DNA of 64,000 nt, taken from assembly GCA_050250815.1 (NCBI GenBank), contig JBFWNY010000006.1, positions 81,757-145,756 on the forward strand. Direction: 5' to 3'. The notes beneath the pieces are model-generated. The model searched no databases. It was not told the DNA's origin and was given only the letters and a program-made list of their open reading frames with translations. The position numbers and the translations under genes are program-made. Origin of the DNA: JAEUMD01 sp050250815 (GTDB lineage Bacteria; Pseudomonadota; Alphaproteobacteria; Rhizobiales; Hyphomicrobiaceae). Below are positions 49,335 through 58,360 of the stretch, in pieces. The stretch's first letter is position 1. Each line of letters opens with the position of its first letter.

Positions 49335-51890
49335 ATGAGACCGCCGCCGATACCACCGCCGGCGCCGCCGAAGGCGAAGCGCCGCCGGCGCAGCCTGCTT
49401 CTGAGCTTCATCGGCTGGGCGTTCGCGTCGGGCGTGCTGCTGTTCGTCGTCGGCTCGGCTGTGGCCGGCATTATGATATATCAGGCCTCCCAGGACCTTC
49501 CCGACTACGAGAGCCTTTCGAAGTACGAGCCGCCGGTCATGACGCGCATCCACGCGCATGATGGCTCGCTCATTGCGGAGTATGCGCGCGAGCGCCGCAT
49601 CTTCGTGCCGATCAATACCGTCCCCAAGCTGATGATCGCCGCCTTCCTGTCGGCCGAGGACCGCCGCTTCTACGAACACGGCGGTCTGGACTTCCAGGGC
49701 ATCGGGCGCGCCGTGTTCAGGCTCGTCGAGGGTAAGCTCAAGGGCTCGTCGCGCCGCGCGGAAGGCGCTTCGACCATCACCCAGCAGGTGGCCAAGAACT
49801 TCCTGCTGACGAGCGACCGCACGCTCGACCGCAAGATCAAAGAGGCCATCCTCGCGGTGCGCATCGAGCGCGCCTACAAGAAGGAAAAGATCCTCGAGCT
49901 TTATCTCAACGAGATCTACCTGGGCCTGGGCTCCTACGGCGTCGCCGCTGCCGGTCTCAACTACTTCAACAAGGAGCTGAAGGACCTGACGCTGGAGGAG
50001 GTCGCCTACCTCGCCGCCCTGCCCAAGGCACCCAACAACTACCACCCGTTCCGGCGTACCGCTCAGGCTACCGCCCGCCGAAACTGGATCATCGACCAGA
50101 TGTGGGAGAACGGCTACGTCAAGAAGGAGGTCGCCGAGGCCGCCAAGAAAAAGCCGCTCACCGTCAACCTGCGCCCGTTCGGCGCCCATATCTTCGCCGC
50201 CGAGTTCTTCGCCGAGGAAGTGCGCCGCTCGCTGCTGTCGCGCTATGGCGAAGAGAAGCTCTACGGCGGTGGGTTGTCTGTCCGCACAACGCTCGACCCG
50301 GAACTGCAGCGCTACGCGCGCAGGTCGCTCGCCGACGGCCTTGTCGCTTTCGATCGCAAGAAGGGCTGGCGCGGGCCGGTCAAGGCGATCGACATCGCCG
50401 GGGACTGGGGCAAGGCGCTGGCCGAGATCGAATCGCCCGCCGACATCGAGCCGTGGCGGCTCGGTGTCGTACTCGACGCCCAGAAGCAGAAAGCCATTGT
50501 TGGCCTGAAGCCGGAACGCAAGCAGGACGGCAATGTCGTCGAGAAGCGCGAGGCCGTCGAAATCGGCTTCGATGAGATGAAGTGGGCGCGCAAGGAAGGC
50601 GGTGGGGCGCCCAAATCCGTTCCCGATGTCCTGAAGGTTGGCGACGTCATATACGTATCGCCCAAGGATGCGACCAAGACGACGGGGGCATGGTCGCTGA
50701 TGCAGATCCCTGAGGTGTCGGGCGGCTTGGTGGCGCTCGACCCCCACACGGGTCGCGTTCTCGCGGTGGCCGGCGGCTTCTCCTTCGCCATGAGCCAATT
50801 CGACCGCGCCGTTCAGGCGCGCCGGCAGCCGGGCTCGTCGTTCAAGCCGCTCGTCTATGCCGCGGCTCTCGACAACGGTTACAAGCCGACGAGTATCATC
50901 CTTGATGCCCCGATCGAGATCGAGCAGGGCCCCGGAAAGGATGTCTGGAAGCCGGACAACTACGACAAGGAGAAGTCGTACGGGCCCACCACCCTGCGCC
51001 TGGGCATCGAGAAGTCGCGCAACCAGATGACTGTGCGCCTTGCCCAGGACATGGGTATGCCGCTCATCACCGAGTATGCTCGGCGCTTTGGTGTGTACGA
51101 CGACCTGCTGCCGGTGCTTGCCATGTCGCTGGGCGCCGGCGAGACGACGCTTCTGCGGATGGTGACCGCCTATTCGATGATCGCCAATGGCGGCCGCGAG
51201 GTGCAGGCGACCTTCATCGATCGCATTCAGGATCGCTGGGGCCGCACCGTCTGGCGCCACGACCCGCGCCAGTGCGCAGGCTGCAAGGCCGAGGCGTGGC
51301 AGGGCCAGCCTGAGCCAGAGGTGATCGACGACCGCAAGCAGGTGGTCGACCCCCACACGGCCTACCAGATCACCTCGATCATGGAGGGCGTTGTCCAGCG
51401 CGGTACCGCGACCTCGCTGCAGAGCCTCAAGATGCCGCTCGCCGGCAAGACCGGCACCACCAACGATGAGAAGGACGCCTGGTTCATCGGCTACACGCCC
51501 GACCTCGTGGTCGGCGTTTTCGTTGGCTACGACATTCCGCGTCCGATGGGCAAGGGGCAAACCGGTGGCGCCGTCGCGGCTCCGATCTTCGGCGACTTCA
51601 TGAAGCTGGCCCTGGCCGACAAACCGGCCGTCCCGTTCCGTGTGCCGCCGGGCATCCGGCAGGTCCGCGTCAACATCAAGACCGGCTTGCGCGCGGAAGC
51701 GAGTGATCCCGACACGGTCGTCGAGTCGTTCAAGCCCGGCGAGGAGCCCGACGACGCATATTCGGTGATCGGGTTCACCAGTCCGGAAGCCGACACCGCG
51801 GCCCGGGGCGACGCCTATTCGGGCTCGCAGGGCGCCTCTCCTGCCCCATCGGGCAACTATCCGACGACAGGTCGCGGCGGCCTCTGGTGA
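49335..51890 (+). CDS. mrcA: Penicillin-binding protein 1A (bifunctional)
   Basis: An 851-residue class A PBP. It has a Pro/Lys/Arg-rich cytosolic tail and a TM anchor (~22-46). The GT51 glycosyltransferase domain has catalytic Glu in SAEDRRFYEHGG, the EGASTITQQVAKN motif and KIKEAILAVRIE. An OB-like insert follows. The transpeptidase domain has SxxK at Ser501-Lys504 (QPGSSFKPL), the SRN motif in IEKSRNQMT and KTGTT. The C-terminal ~80 residues are low-complexity. It polymerises and cross-links peptidoglycan. GAGGGG lies about 4 nt before ATG 49335. The order amiC-mrcA-prfB is conserved in related alphaproteobacteria (from memory). Confidence 0.96.
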   Translation: MRPPPIPPPAPPKAKRRRRSLLLSFIGWAFASGVLLFVVGSAVAGIMIYQASQDLPDYESLSKYEPPVMTRIHAHDGSLIAEYARERRIFVPINTVPKLMIAAFLSAEDRRFYEHGGLDFQGIGRAVFRLVEGKLKGSSRRAEGASTITQQVAKNFLLTSDRTLDRKIKEAILAVRIERAYKKEKILELYLNEIYLGLGSYGVAAAGLNYFNKELKDLTLEEVAYLAALPKAPNNYHPFRRTAQATARRNWIIDQMWENGYVKKEVAEAAKKKPLTVNLRPFGAHIFAAEFFAEEVRRSLLSRYGEEKLYGGGLSVRTTLDPELQRYARRSLADGLVAFDRKKGWRGPVKAIDIAGDWGKALAEIESPADIEPWRLGVVLDAQKQKAIVGLKPERKQDGNVVEKREAVEIGFDEMKWARKEGGGAPKSVPDVLKVGDVIYVSPKDATKTTGAWSLMQIPEVSGGLVALDPHTGRVLAVAGGFSFAMSQFDRAVQARRQPGSSFKPLVYAAALDNGYKPTSIILDAPIEIEQGPGKDVWKPDNYDKEKSYGPTTLRLGIEKSRNQMTVRLAQDMGMPLITEYARRFGVYDDLLPVLAMSLGAGETTLLRMVTAYSMIANGGREVQATFIDRIQDRWGRTVWRHDPRQCAGCKAEAWQGQPEPEVIDDRKQVVDPHTAYQITSIMEGVVQRGTATSLQSLKMPLAGKTGTTNDEKDAWFIGYTPDLVVGVFVGYDIPRPMGKGQTGGAVAAPIFGDFMKLALADKPAVPFRVPPGIRQVRVNIKTGLRAEASDPDTVVESFKPGEEPDDAYSVIGFTSPEADTAARGDAYSGSQGASPAPSGNYPTTGRGGLW

Positions 51891-51999
51891 CGTCGGGCGC
51901 TAGCGCCGGAGGCGCTGTCGCGTCGCGTTTACAGTCGGCGTCCGCCACACTATATGTGCCGCTTCCCAAGGAAATCGCGCTGGTCGTCAGGAGGCAGCG

Positions 52000-53131
52000 A
52001 TGCGCGCTGAATCGCAAAAGCACGTCGATTCCATCAAGGAGGCGCTCGCCCTCCTGAGGAGGCATCTTTGACTGGGATACAGCCGAAGCGCGCCTCGCTG
52101 AGCTGAACCGGCGAGCGGAGGATCCCTCGCTGTGGGGCAATCCGCAGGCGGCACAGAAAGTCATGCGCCAGCGCCAGCAGCTTGAAAGCTCGATCAAGAG
52201 CTTCATGCAGCTTGAGCGGGAACTCGACGACTGCGTGACGCTGATCGACCTCGGCGAGGCGGAGGATGATGACGCCACCGTCGCCGAGGGCGAGGCGGCG
52301 CTGGAGAAGCTCGATGAGACGGCGCAGCGCCGCTCAGTCGAGGCGCTGTTGTCGGGCGAGGCGGACGGCAACGACACCTTCCTGGAAGTGCACGCCGGCG
52401 CGGGCGGCACCGAGAGCCAGGACTGGGCCGAGATGCTGGCGCGCATGTACTCGCGCTGGGCCGAGGAGCGCGGCTACAAGGTTGCCCTCATCGAAGAGAG
52501 CCCTGGCGAGGAAGCCGGCATCAAGTCGGCGACGCTCGAAGTGAAGGGCGAGAACGCCTACGGCTGGCTCAAGACAGAATCGGGCGTGCACCGTCTCGTG
52601 CGCATCTCGCCCTACGACTCCAACGCGCGGCGGCATACCAGCTTTGCGTCCGTGTGGGTCTATCCCGTCATCGACGACGAGATCGACATCCAGGTCAACG
52701 AGAGCGAGTGCCGTATCGACACCTACCGCGCGTCTGGCGCGGGTGGTCAGCACGTCAACACGACCGACTCGGCCGTGCGCATCACTCACGTGCCGACCGG
52801 CATCGTCGTTGCCAGCCAGCAGGAGCGCAGCCAGATCAAGAACCGCGCCATCGCCTGGGCAATGCTGAAGTCGCGTCTCTACGAAATGGAGCTGAAGAGG
52901 CGCGAGGAGAAGGCCAACGCGGAAGCCGCCTCCAAGACCGAGATCGGCTGGGGCCATCAGATCCGCTCGTACGTGCTGCAGCCCTATCAGATGGTCAAGG
53001 ACCTGCGCACGGGCGTCACCACGAGTGACACGGGTGGTGTGCTTGACGGCGACATCGATGGCTTTCTCGAAGCCTCGCTCGCGCAGCGCATCAAGGGCGG
53101 CGGGCCGGTCGAGGTCGATGACATCGACTAG
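52000..53131 (+). CDS. prfB: Peptide chain release factor 2 (programmed +1 frameshift)
   Basis: The gene is split over two frames. The first 23 codons (52000-52068) end at an in-frame TGA (52069-52071); a +1 shift at CTT TGA C continues at GAC 52070 and runs to TAG 53131, giving 376 residues. AGGAGG lies 5 nt before ATG 52000. RF2 features: ASGAGGQHVNTTDSAVRI with the GGQ that triggers peptide release, and RLVRISPYDSNARRHTSF, where the stop-codon-reading tripeptide is SPY rather than E. coli SPF. It recognises UGA and UAA and so regulates its own synthesis at the internal UGA. Confidence 0.96.
52057..52072 (+). promoter_or_regulatory. RF2 autoregulatory +1 frameshift signal
   Basis: AGGAGG (52057-52062), a 3-nt spacer, then CTT TGA C (52066-52072): the same arrangement as in E. 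coli prfB, with an even better internal Shine-Dalgarno. The peptidyl-tRNA on CUU slips to UUU when UGA is read slowly for lack of RF2. Gene callers that ignore it will truncate prfB or call only 52163-53131. Confidence 0.95.
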
Positions 53132-53164
53132 GGTGGTAGCCAGATTTTGGGGAGCTGGATCGAC

Positions 53165-54109
53165 GTGAAGCTTCCAATCGAGCGCCAGATCTCCCTCATC
53201 GAGACGCCCGGCTTCGCGGGCTACGGGCTGATCGATTCAGGTAACGGGCGCAAGCTGGAGCGCTTCGGCGCCATCGTCGTCGATCGGCCCGAGCCACAGG
53301 CTCTGTGGCAACCGGCGCTCGGCGCGCAGGCCTGGGCCAAGGCGCACGCGGTCTTCTCCGCATCGGGCGAGGACGACGAGAAGGGCCGCTGGCGTGTCGA
53401 TCGGCCGGTTCCCGACAGCTGGCCGGTCGAGGCGGGTCGAGCGACGATGCTGTGCCGGCTGCAAGGACTGTGGCACCTGGGCTTGTTCCCCGAGCAGTAT
53501 CCGCACTGGCAATGGATGCGTGGTGAGATCGACCGCGTGGCGGCTGCCGGGCCGGATCGCCGGCCGCGAGTGCTCAACCTGTTCGCCTACACGGGCGCTG
53601 CCTCGCTCGTCGCGGCGGCGGCGGGGGCGGAGGTGACGCATGTCGATGCCTCCAAGAAGGCTGTCGCCTGGGCGCGTGAAAATCAGAAGGCCTCGGAGCT
53701 GGGCGAGGCGCCGATCCGTTGGATCGTCGACGATGCGACGAAGTTCGTGGCGCGCGAGGTCCGGCGCGAGCGGCAATACGACGTAATCCTGGTCGATCCG
53801 CCAAAGTTCGGACGGGGTCCGGCGGGTGAGACATGGGACCTGTTCACGCACCTGGGTCCGCTGCTGTCGGACTGCGAGCGTCTGCTTGCGCCCGGCCCGT
53901 CGGCGATGGTGCTGACGGTCTATGCGATCCGCGCGTCGGCGCTGGCGTTCGGGCAGCTCCTCGCGCAGACGCTCGACAAGCGTACCGGGACTATCGACGT
54001 CGGTGAGCTTGCCATCCGCGAGCAGTCGGGCCGCTTTGCGGTGCCGACATCCTTGTTTGTGCGCTGGTCTTCGTCGCGCACGGGCAACCACGTCCCGGAG
54101 GCGACATGA
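53165..54109 (+). CDS. Class I SAM-dependent methyltransferase (RlmI-like)
   Basis: A 314-residue methyltransferase. The N-terminal ~110 residues are less conserved. The Rossmann domain shows VLNLFAYTGAASLVAAAAGA (SAM loop), THVDASKKAVAWARENQ, WIVDDATKF, and motif IV ILVDPPKFGRGPAGETWDL, as in the RlmI/RlmK-like rRNA methyltransferases and their relatives. The substrate is probably rRNA (inference). GTG 53165 with GGGGAG 10 nt upstream is preferred to TTG 53147. It starts 33 nt after prfB and overlaps the SpoU-type methyltransferase by ATGA, so these are probably one operon. Confidence 0.82.
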   Translation: MKLPIERQISLIETPGFAGYGLIDSGNGRKLERFGAIVVDRPEPQALWQPALGAQAWAKAHAVFSASGEDDEKGRWRVDRPVPDSWPVEAGRATMLCRLQGLWHLGLFPEQYPHWQWMRGEIDRVAAAGPDRRPRVLNLFAYTGAASLVAAAAGAEVTHVDASKKAVAWARENQKASELGEAPIRWIVDDATKFVAREVRRERQYDVILVDPPKFGRGPAGETWDLFTHLGPLLSDCERLLAPGPSAMVLTVYAIRASALAFGQLLAQTLDKRTGTIDVGELAIREQSGRFAVPTSLFVRWSSSRTGNHVPEAT

Positions 54110-54957
54110 CGGGGAAAGATGGACGTCATGGGCCGGGCCAGCGCACCGGCGCAACGGTCGCCATAACGAGCCTCGTCAACGAGCGCATCAAGGCGATCCG
54201 CGCGCTCGAGATGCGCAAGGAGCGCAAGGCGACGGGGTTGTTCGTCGCCGAGGGCGCCGCGCTCGCCATCACCGCGCGCGATAACGGCTGGGTCCCCGAC
54301 ACCATGGTCGCCGAAAGCCATGCGCTGCACGACGGCGTCGCGCGGGAGCTGGGGCAGTGGGCGCGGCGGGAAGGCGCCGACGTGCTGGCTGTCTCCGAGG
54401 CGGTTCTCGCCAAGCTCGCCGCAAAGGACAATCCGCAGTCGCTGCTGACGGTGTTCCGCCAGCGCTGGGCCGCATTGCCCGAGCCGTCCGCCGCGCTCAA
54501 GGACGACGCGTGGGTCGTACTGGAGGAAGTGCGCGATCCCGGCAACCTGGGCACCATCATCCGCACCGCCGATGCTGTCGGTGCGAAGGGCGTGATCCTG
54601 GCCGGCAGCTGCTGCGATCCCTGGAGTCGGGAGTGCGTGCGCGCGACGATGGGCTCGATCTTCGCCGTGCCGGTGGTGCGGGCCGATGTCGCCGCGCTCA
54701 TGCCGTGGCTCACGGCGTGGCCGGGCGACGTGGTCGCCACGCATCTTGACGCACGCGAGGACTTCCGGGCCGTTCGCTACAAGGGACCGGCCCTGATCCT
54801 GATGGGCAGCGAAGGCCCGGGCCTCAGCGAGACGCTGGCGGCGCGCGCGACGCGGCGCGTGAAGATCCCCATGGCCGGCCGCCTCGACAGCTTCAACCTC
54901 GCCGTGGCAACCGCACTCGTGCTCTATCAGGTGCGTGGTCCCTACCTTTCCCTGTGA
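54106..54957 (+). CDS. SpoU/TrmH-family RNA 2'-O-methyltransferase
   Basis: A 283-residue protein. The N-terminal RNA-binding (L30e-like) substrate domain (~20-105) contains KATGLFVAEG. The SPOUT domain has the three motifs: RDPGNLGTIIRTADAVGA with the catalytic Arg, LMGSEGPGLS, and IPMAGRLDSFNLAVATAL. The last reads DSFNLAVA where most members have SLNVSVA. It methylates a ribose 2'-O in rRNA or tRNA; the target is unknown. ATG 54106 overlaps the previous stop (ATGA). Confidence 0.87.
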   Translation: MTGKDGRHGPGQRTGATVAITSLVNERIKAIRALEMRKERKATGLFVAEGAALAITARDNGWVPDTMVAESHALHDGVARELGQWARREGADVLAVSEAVLAKLAAKDNPQSLLTVFRQRWAALPEPSAALKDDAWVVLEEVRDPGNLGTIIRTADAVGAKGVILAGSCCDPWSRECVRATMGSIFAVPVVRADVAALMPWLTAWPGDVVATHLDAREDFRAVRYKGPALILMGSEGPGLSETLAARATRRVKIPMAGRLDSFNLAVATALVLYQVRGPYLSL

Positions 54958-54975
54958 GCAGAGGCCGAGCCCGGC

Positions 54976-55926
54976 ATGCGCATCGAGTACCACCGCACGC
55001 TCATCGCCGACCGCCAGCGCAACCGTGCGCTGCGCGATGCGTTGGCGGCGGTCATCAGGCCCGGTGAGACGGTGGTGGCCGACATCGGTGCCGGTACTGG
55101 CCTCATCGGGTTGATGGCGGCGCGGCTCGGCGCTCGCGAGGTCTACCTCTACGAGATGGCGGAGGTCGCCGGTGTCGCTCAGGAGGTCCTGAAGCGCAAC
55201 AAGGTGCGCAATTGTCATCTGATGCCGTGTGCCTCGACCGAGATGGTCGATCCTCCACGGGCCGATGTCGTTATCTCGGAAACGCTGGGCAACTACGCGT
55301 TCGAGGAAAACATCATCGAGACGATGAAGGATGCGCAGGCGCGGCATCTGAAGCCGGGCGGGGTGATGATACCTCAGCGCGTGCGCCAGTTCGTTGCGCC
55401 CGTCGTGGCTCCGCATTTCGACTCCGAACTGCGCGCATGGTCCGAACTCACCGGGGACCTTGGCCTCGATCTCGACTTCGCATTCGCGGGCGCTATGAGC
55501 CTCAACAACGTCTATGTCCGCAGGATCGGCGTCGATGACCTGCTGGATGCGGGGGCGAGCGCGGTCTGCTGGGACGACGTCGACCTCACGCGCAAACCAT
55601 CCTCCAACCGCAAGGGGGAGGCACGCTTTTCGGCGCGCAACGCCGTCACCGTGCACGGTCTTGCCGTCTGGTGGGAGGCGCAGCTTACCGCGGATGTAGG
55701 GCTTTCGACCGCGCCTGGAGCACCGGCTACCCACTGGGAGCAGTTATTCTTCCCGCTCCTGGAGCCGCTCTCGTTGGCGCCGGGTGAAGCGCTCGACGTC
55801 GCGCTCTCGTCGCGCTCGTCGCACGAGGCAGGCACCCATCTGGCCTGGAAGGTGCGCCTCAACAATGCCAAGGGCACGACGCTCGCGCGTCAGGCACTTG
55901 ATCTCGACAAGGGGTTCTTGCCCTGA
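54976..55926 (+). CDS. Protein arginine methyltransferase (PRMT)-like protein
   Basis: A 316-residue protein. The SAM-binding half has VADIGAGTGLIGLMAARLGA and an acidic YEMAE. The PRMT double-E loop is visible as ISETLGNYAFEENIIE, with both glutamates. The C-terminal half fits the PRMT beta-barrel and contains THWEQLFFPL, equivalent to the THW loop. Eukaryotic PRMTs methylate arginine side chains; bacterial relatives are rare and their substrates unknown. It starts 18 nt after the SpoU-type gene, making a chain of three methyltransferases after prfB. Confidence 0.75.
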   Translation: MRIEYHRTLIADRQRNRALRDALAAVIRPGETVVADIGAGTGLIGLMAARLGAREVYLYEMAEVAGVAQEVLKRNKVRNCHLMPCASTEMVDPPRADVVISETLGNYAFEENIIETMKDAQARHLKPGGVMIPQRVRQFVAPVVAPHFDSELRAWSELTGDLGLDLDFAFAGAMSLNNVYVRRIGVDDLLDAGASAVCWDDVDLTRKPSSNRKGEARFSARNAVTVHGLAVWWEAQLTADVGLSTAPGAPATHWEQLFFPLLEPLSLAPGEALDVALSSRSSHEAGTHLAWKVRLNNAKGTTLARQALDLDKGFLP

Positions 55927-56052
55927 AGGTGCGCTGAGCGCCGCGGGCGTAACCGGTCCGCCCGACTGATCCCGAAACCAACACCGGCCCACGGTGGCCG
56001 TAGCCGCCGCGGGCCGGTCACGCCGGATGTGATCCAGCGAAAACGTAATACT

Positions 56053-56649
56053 TCAACGCAGCCGTGTTCCCGCCCTGTCGGCTGGTGTCACCTCGGGAGC
56101 CGCGTCCGATGTCGTCAAAGTGCTCTCGACCGTGCGGGACGAGAACGAGAAAGCGTCGAGCAGTGACTGCCTGAGGTCGCCGTCTGCGCGCGGCTTGTAG
56201 ATGGATAGGCCGAGTGCGGTGATGATCGCCAGTACGACGAGGATCGAAAAGGTCCAGCCCCCGACCTCGCGCAGACGAGAATGCACCCGCTGGCGGCGTG
56301 CCTTCTTCACCCAGCGCAGTGTGCTGGCGGCGTCGTACGTACGCGGCGCATCGTCGGCGAAGCCATCGACGTCGGGCTCGGTGCCCGGCTCCGATCGCGC
56401 GTCCCCGTCATCAGACGCGTTCGCTTTGCCAGCGACGCGCTCGAGGTCCTCATCCGCACCAAGCCATTGCACGTGGTGGGCGACCGCCCGGGTTACCGGC
56501 TTGCGCCGGCGCATGACACGCTCGATCTCCTCGGTGAGACGCTGCGTGTCCATCGGGGCAGTAGTTTCAGTGGCAATCGTGTCTCGCGCACGCCAGGGAG
56601 TCGAGGCTTCCTCGGTGCTGCGGAGTGCAACGTCAGTCTGTATCGACAT
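56053..56649 (-). CDS. Single-pass membrane protein, unknown
   Basis: A 198-residue protein. The N-terminal ~130 residues are charged and probably cytosolic (including DTQRLTEEIERVMRRRKPV). One transmembrane helix is at about 130-150 (WTFSILVVLAIITALGLSIY), followed by a ~45-residue, Ser/Thr-rich outer tail. I recognise no family. Overlapping plus-strand frames are open but have no domain character, so I favour this strand. It is convergent with the PRMT-like gene. Confidence 0.5.
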   Translation of the reverse strand: MSIQTDVALRSTEEASTPWRARDTIATETTAPMDTQRLTEEIERVMRRRKPVTRAVAHHVQWLGADEDLERVAGKANASDDGDARSEPGTEPDVDGFADDAPRTYDAASTLRWVKKARRQRVHSRLREVGGWTFSILVVLAIITALGLSIYKPRADGDLRQSLLDAFSFSSRTVESTLTTSDAAPEVTPADRAGTRLR

Positions 56650-57097
56650 GGCTCTGCTCGTACAGGATGTCGGAACGACGCCCGACGCGATCGTCGGGGC
56701 GGCTACGCTGGCTGGTGGCTGAGCGTTCGGCTACGCGGCGAAAAGGCGGGCCGGATTCGGACCGACGCGTGCGCAACTTGCTGAAAGACGGGAATACGGG
56801 CGCGGTGGTCGCGCGTGGCGACGTGACGTGGAGTACGCATACTTAGCTCCCCCACCAAGCGCCGCTCTTGGTGCAAAACACGAATGTTCGAGTGCAGTCC
56901 CTTGGAAGATCAGGTGAACGGACCCCTCGAACCGTTCCCTGTGGAAAACCTAAATGCTTCGACTTGTCTGAGCAATAGAAATATGACTACGGCCCAAGTC
57001 TTAGTGCGCTGCCGATGGGCGGGGGCCACGGCAGGGCTGCCAATTGCCCGGTGTGGCGGATAAAGTCTTCACAATCTTCAGCATTCCGGGGGTGAAT
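56650..57097. other. Intergenic region upstream of nnrU-like gene
   Basis: About 450 bp with locally lower GC near 56870-57000. It should hold the promoters for the divergent membrane protein (56053-56649) and the NnrU-family gene. No gene, clear promoter or FNR box seen. Confidence 0.35.
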
Positions 57098-57679
57098 ATG
57101 ATCCTGCTCGTCATCGGCCTGGTGGTCTTCTTCACGCTGCACTTGATCCCGACCAGTCCTGATCTGCGTCAGGGGCTCGTGGGACGTTTCGGCGAGCAGG
57201 GCTACAAGCTCGGCTTTTCTCTCGTTTCAGCGGCGGCCTTGGTCCTGATCGCGTTGGGTTACCACAAGCTGCAGGTCATGCCGGGCAAGAACCCGGTGCT
57301 GTGGGCTCCGCCGGTCGGGCTCCGGCACGCGACACTGGCACTGATGCTGCCGGCCATGATCCTGTTGGTCGCGGCCTACATCCCCTCCCGCATCCGCACC
57401 GTGACGAAGCATCCCATGCTCGCGGCCGTAAAGCTGTGGGCACTTGGGCATTTGCTGGCCAACGGCGACATGGCCTCGATCGTGCTGTTCGGCTCGTTCC
57501 TGATCTGGGCGATCTATGATCGTATCTCCGTCAAGAAGCGCGGCGCGACGGGGCCGCTTGGCGCGCGCGAAGGCACGATGTTCGGTGATCTGCTCGCAGT
57601 CGGCGTCGGTACGAGCCTCTATCTGCTGATGCTGTACTACGGGCACACCCTGCTCATCGGCGTGCCCGTCGTCCCGTGA
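57098..57679 (+). CDS. NnrU family membrane protein
   Basis: A 193-residue protein with about six transmembrane helices. The family signature is clear: LVVFFTLHLIPTSPDLRQGL at the start and KHPMLAAVKLWALGHLLANG with FGSFLIWAIYDRISVKKR later. NnrU was named in denitrifiers for a gene needed for nitrite/NO metabolism, but many non-denitrifiers carry it and its biochemical role is unknown. ATG 57098, with GGGGG 6 nt upstream, matches family N termini; the frame is open to TTG 57044. It overlaps the MOSC gene by GTGA. Confidence 0.85.
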   Translation: MILLVIGLVVFFTLHLIPTSPDLRQGLVGRFGEQGYKLGFSLVSAAALVLIALGYHKLQVMPGKNPVLWAPPVGLRHATLALMLPAMILLVAAYIPSRIRTVTKHPMLAAVKLWALGHLLANGDMASIVLFGSFLIWAIYDRISVKKRGATGPLGAREGTMFGDLLAVGVGTSLYLLMLYYGHTLLIGVPVVP

Positions 57680-58215
57680 CGGGCCGCCAGGGCCTGCCGG
57701 GCAGACTGATCGGCATCGCGTGGCGTCCGGCCCGGCGTGCGCCGATGATCGAGACCCTTGGCCACGCGATAACCCTCGATGCGGGTCTGATCGGAGACCA
57801 CAAAGGCAAGCGATCGAGATTGCGTGCGGTGACCGTGCTGGCGCGGGAGGACTGGGAGGCGGCGCTGGCGGCCGTCTCCCGCGCAGACGCCACCAGTCTG
57901 CAGGCGCTCGATCCCGGTCTGCCGCCAGTCGACCTGCCGTGGACGGCGCGCCGCGCCAACCTGCTGGTCGAGGGCATCAGGCTGCCGCGTGCCGTTGGCG
58001 CCGTGCTCTCGATCGGTCCGGTCGTGCTCGAGGTCACCGGCCAGACCTATCCCTGCCGGCGGATGGACGAGGCGCGGCAGGGATTGCTCAAGGCTCTGGC
58101 TAGCGAGTGGCGCGGCGGCCTTACCTGCCGCGTCGTGCAGGGTGGCGATGTCAGCATCGGTGACGACGTCGGTATCGCTTCCTCTCCGCCCGAGCGGGTT
58201 CGCAGGCTGCCCTGA
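57676..58215 (+). CDS. MOSC-domain protein
   Basis: A 179-residue single-domain MOSC protein. Motifs are GLIGDHKGK, AVTVLAREDWEAA, RRANLLVEGIRLP, VLEVTGQTYPCRRMDEA with the family's conserved Cys, and WRGGLTCRVVQGGDVSIGDDV. MOSC proteins bind molybdenum cofactor through a conserved Cys or handle sulfur for metal-sulfur clusters; the substrate here is unknown. GTG 57676 overlaps the nnrU-like stop (GTGA), so the two are translationally coupled. Confidence 0.87.
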   Translation: MTGRQGLPGRLIGIAWRPARRAPMIETLGHAITLDAGLIGDHKGKRSRLRAVTVLAREDWEAALAAVSRADATSLQALDPGLPPVDLPWTARRANLLVEGIRLPRAVGAVLSIGPVVLEVTGQTYPCRRMDEARQGLLKALASEWRGGLTCRVVQGGDVSIGDDVGIASSPPERVRRLP

Positions 58216-58274
58216 CGCTGCTCCGACGCTCTCCTGCGGATCGGCCGTCGGCGGTCTCGCGTGTGGCGAATGCA

Positions 58275-58309
58275 AGAGCGCCGCGCGGCATGAGCCAGCG
58301 CGGCGCTCT
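58275..58309. terminator. Bidirectional terminator-like hairpin
   Basis: AGAGCGCCGCGC (58275-58286) and its exact complement (58298-58309) make a 12-bp perfect stem with an 11-nt loop, which can itself pair as GGC-ATGA-GCC. It lies between the convergent MOSC and L,D-transpeptidase genes. There is no T run on either side, so if it terminates it is atypical or Rho-assisted. Confidence 0.5.
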
Positions 58310-58360
58310 CGATCTACAACGGGGCCAAAGTGGGCACGCGGTAATCCCGTCGGCCGGACT

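Noticed and set aside
49047..51560. 837-codon minus-strand open frame opposite mrcA
   Set aside because: Antisense to a complete PBP1A with all motifs. The frame is open only because of codon bias.
51896..51907. GGCGCTAGCGCC palindrome right after the mrcA stop as a terminator
   Set aside because: The stem is only 6 bp with no loop and no T run; probably chance in GC-rich sequence.
53920..55734. 604-codon minus-strand open frame opposite three methyltransferase genes
   Set aside because: It spans three well-supported genes on the other strand and has no recognisable domain.
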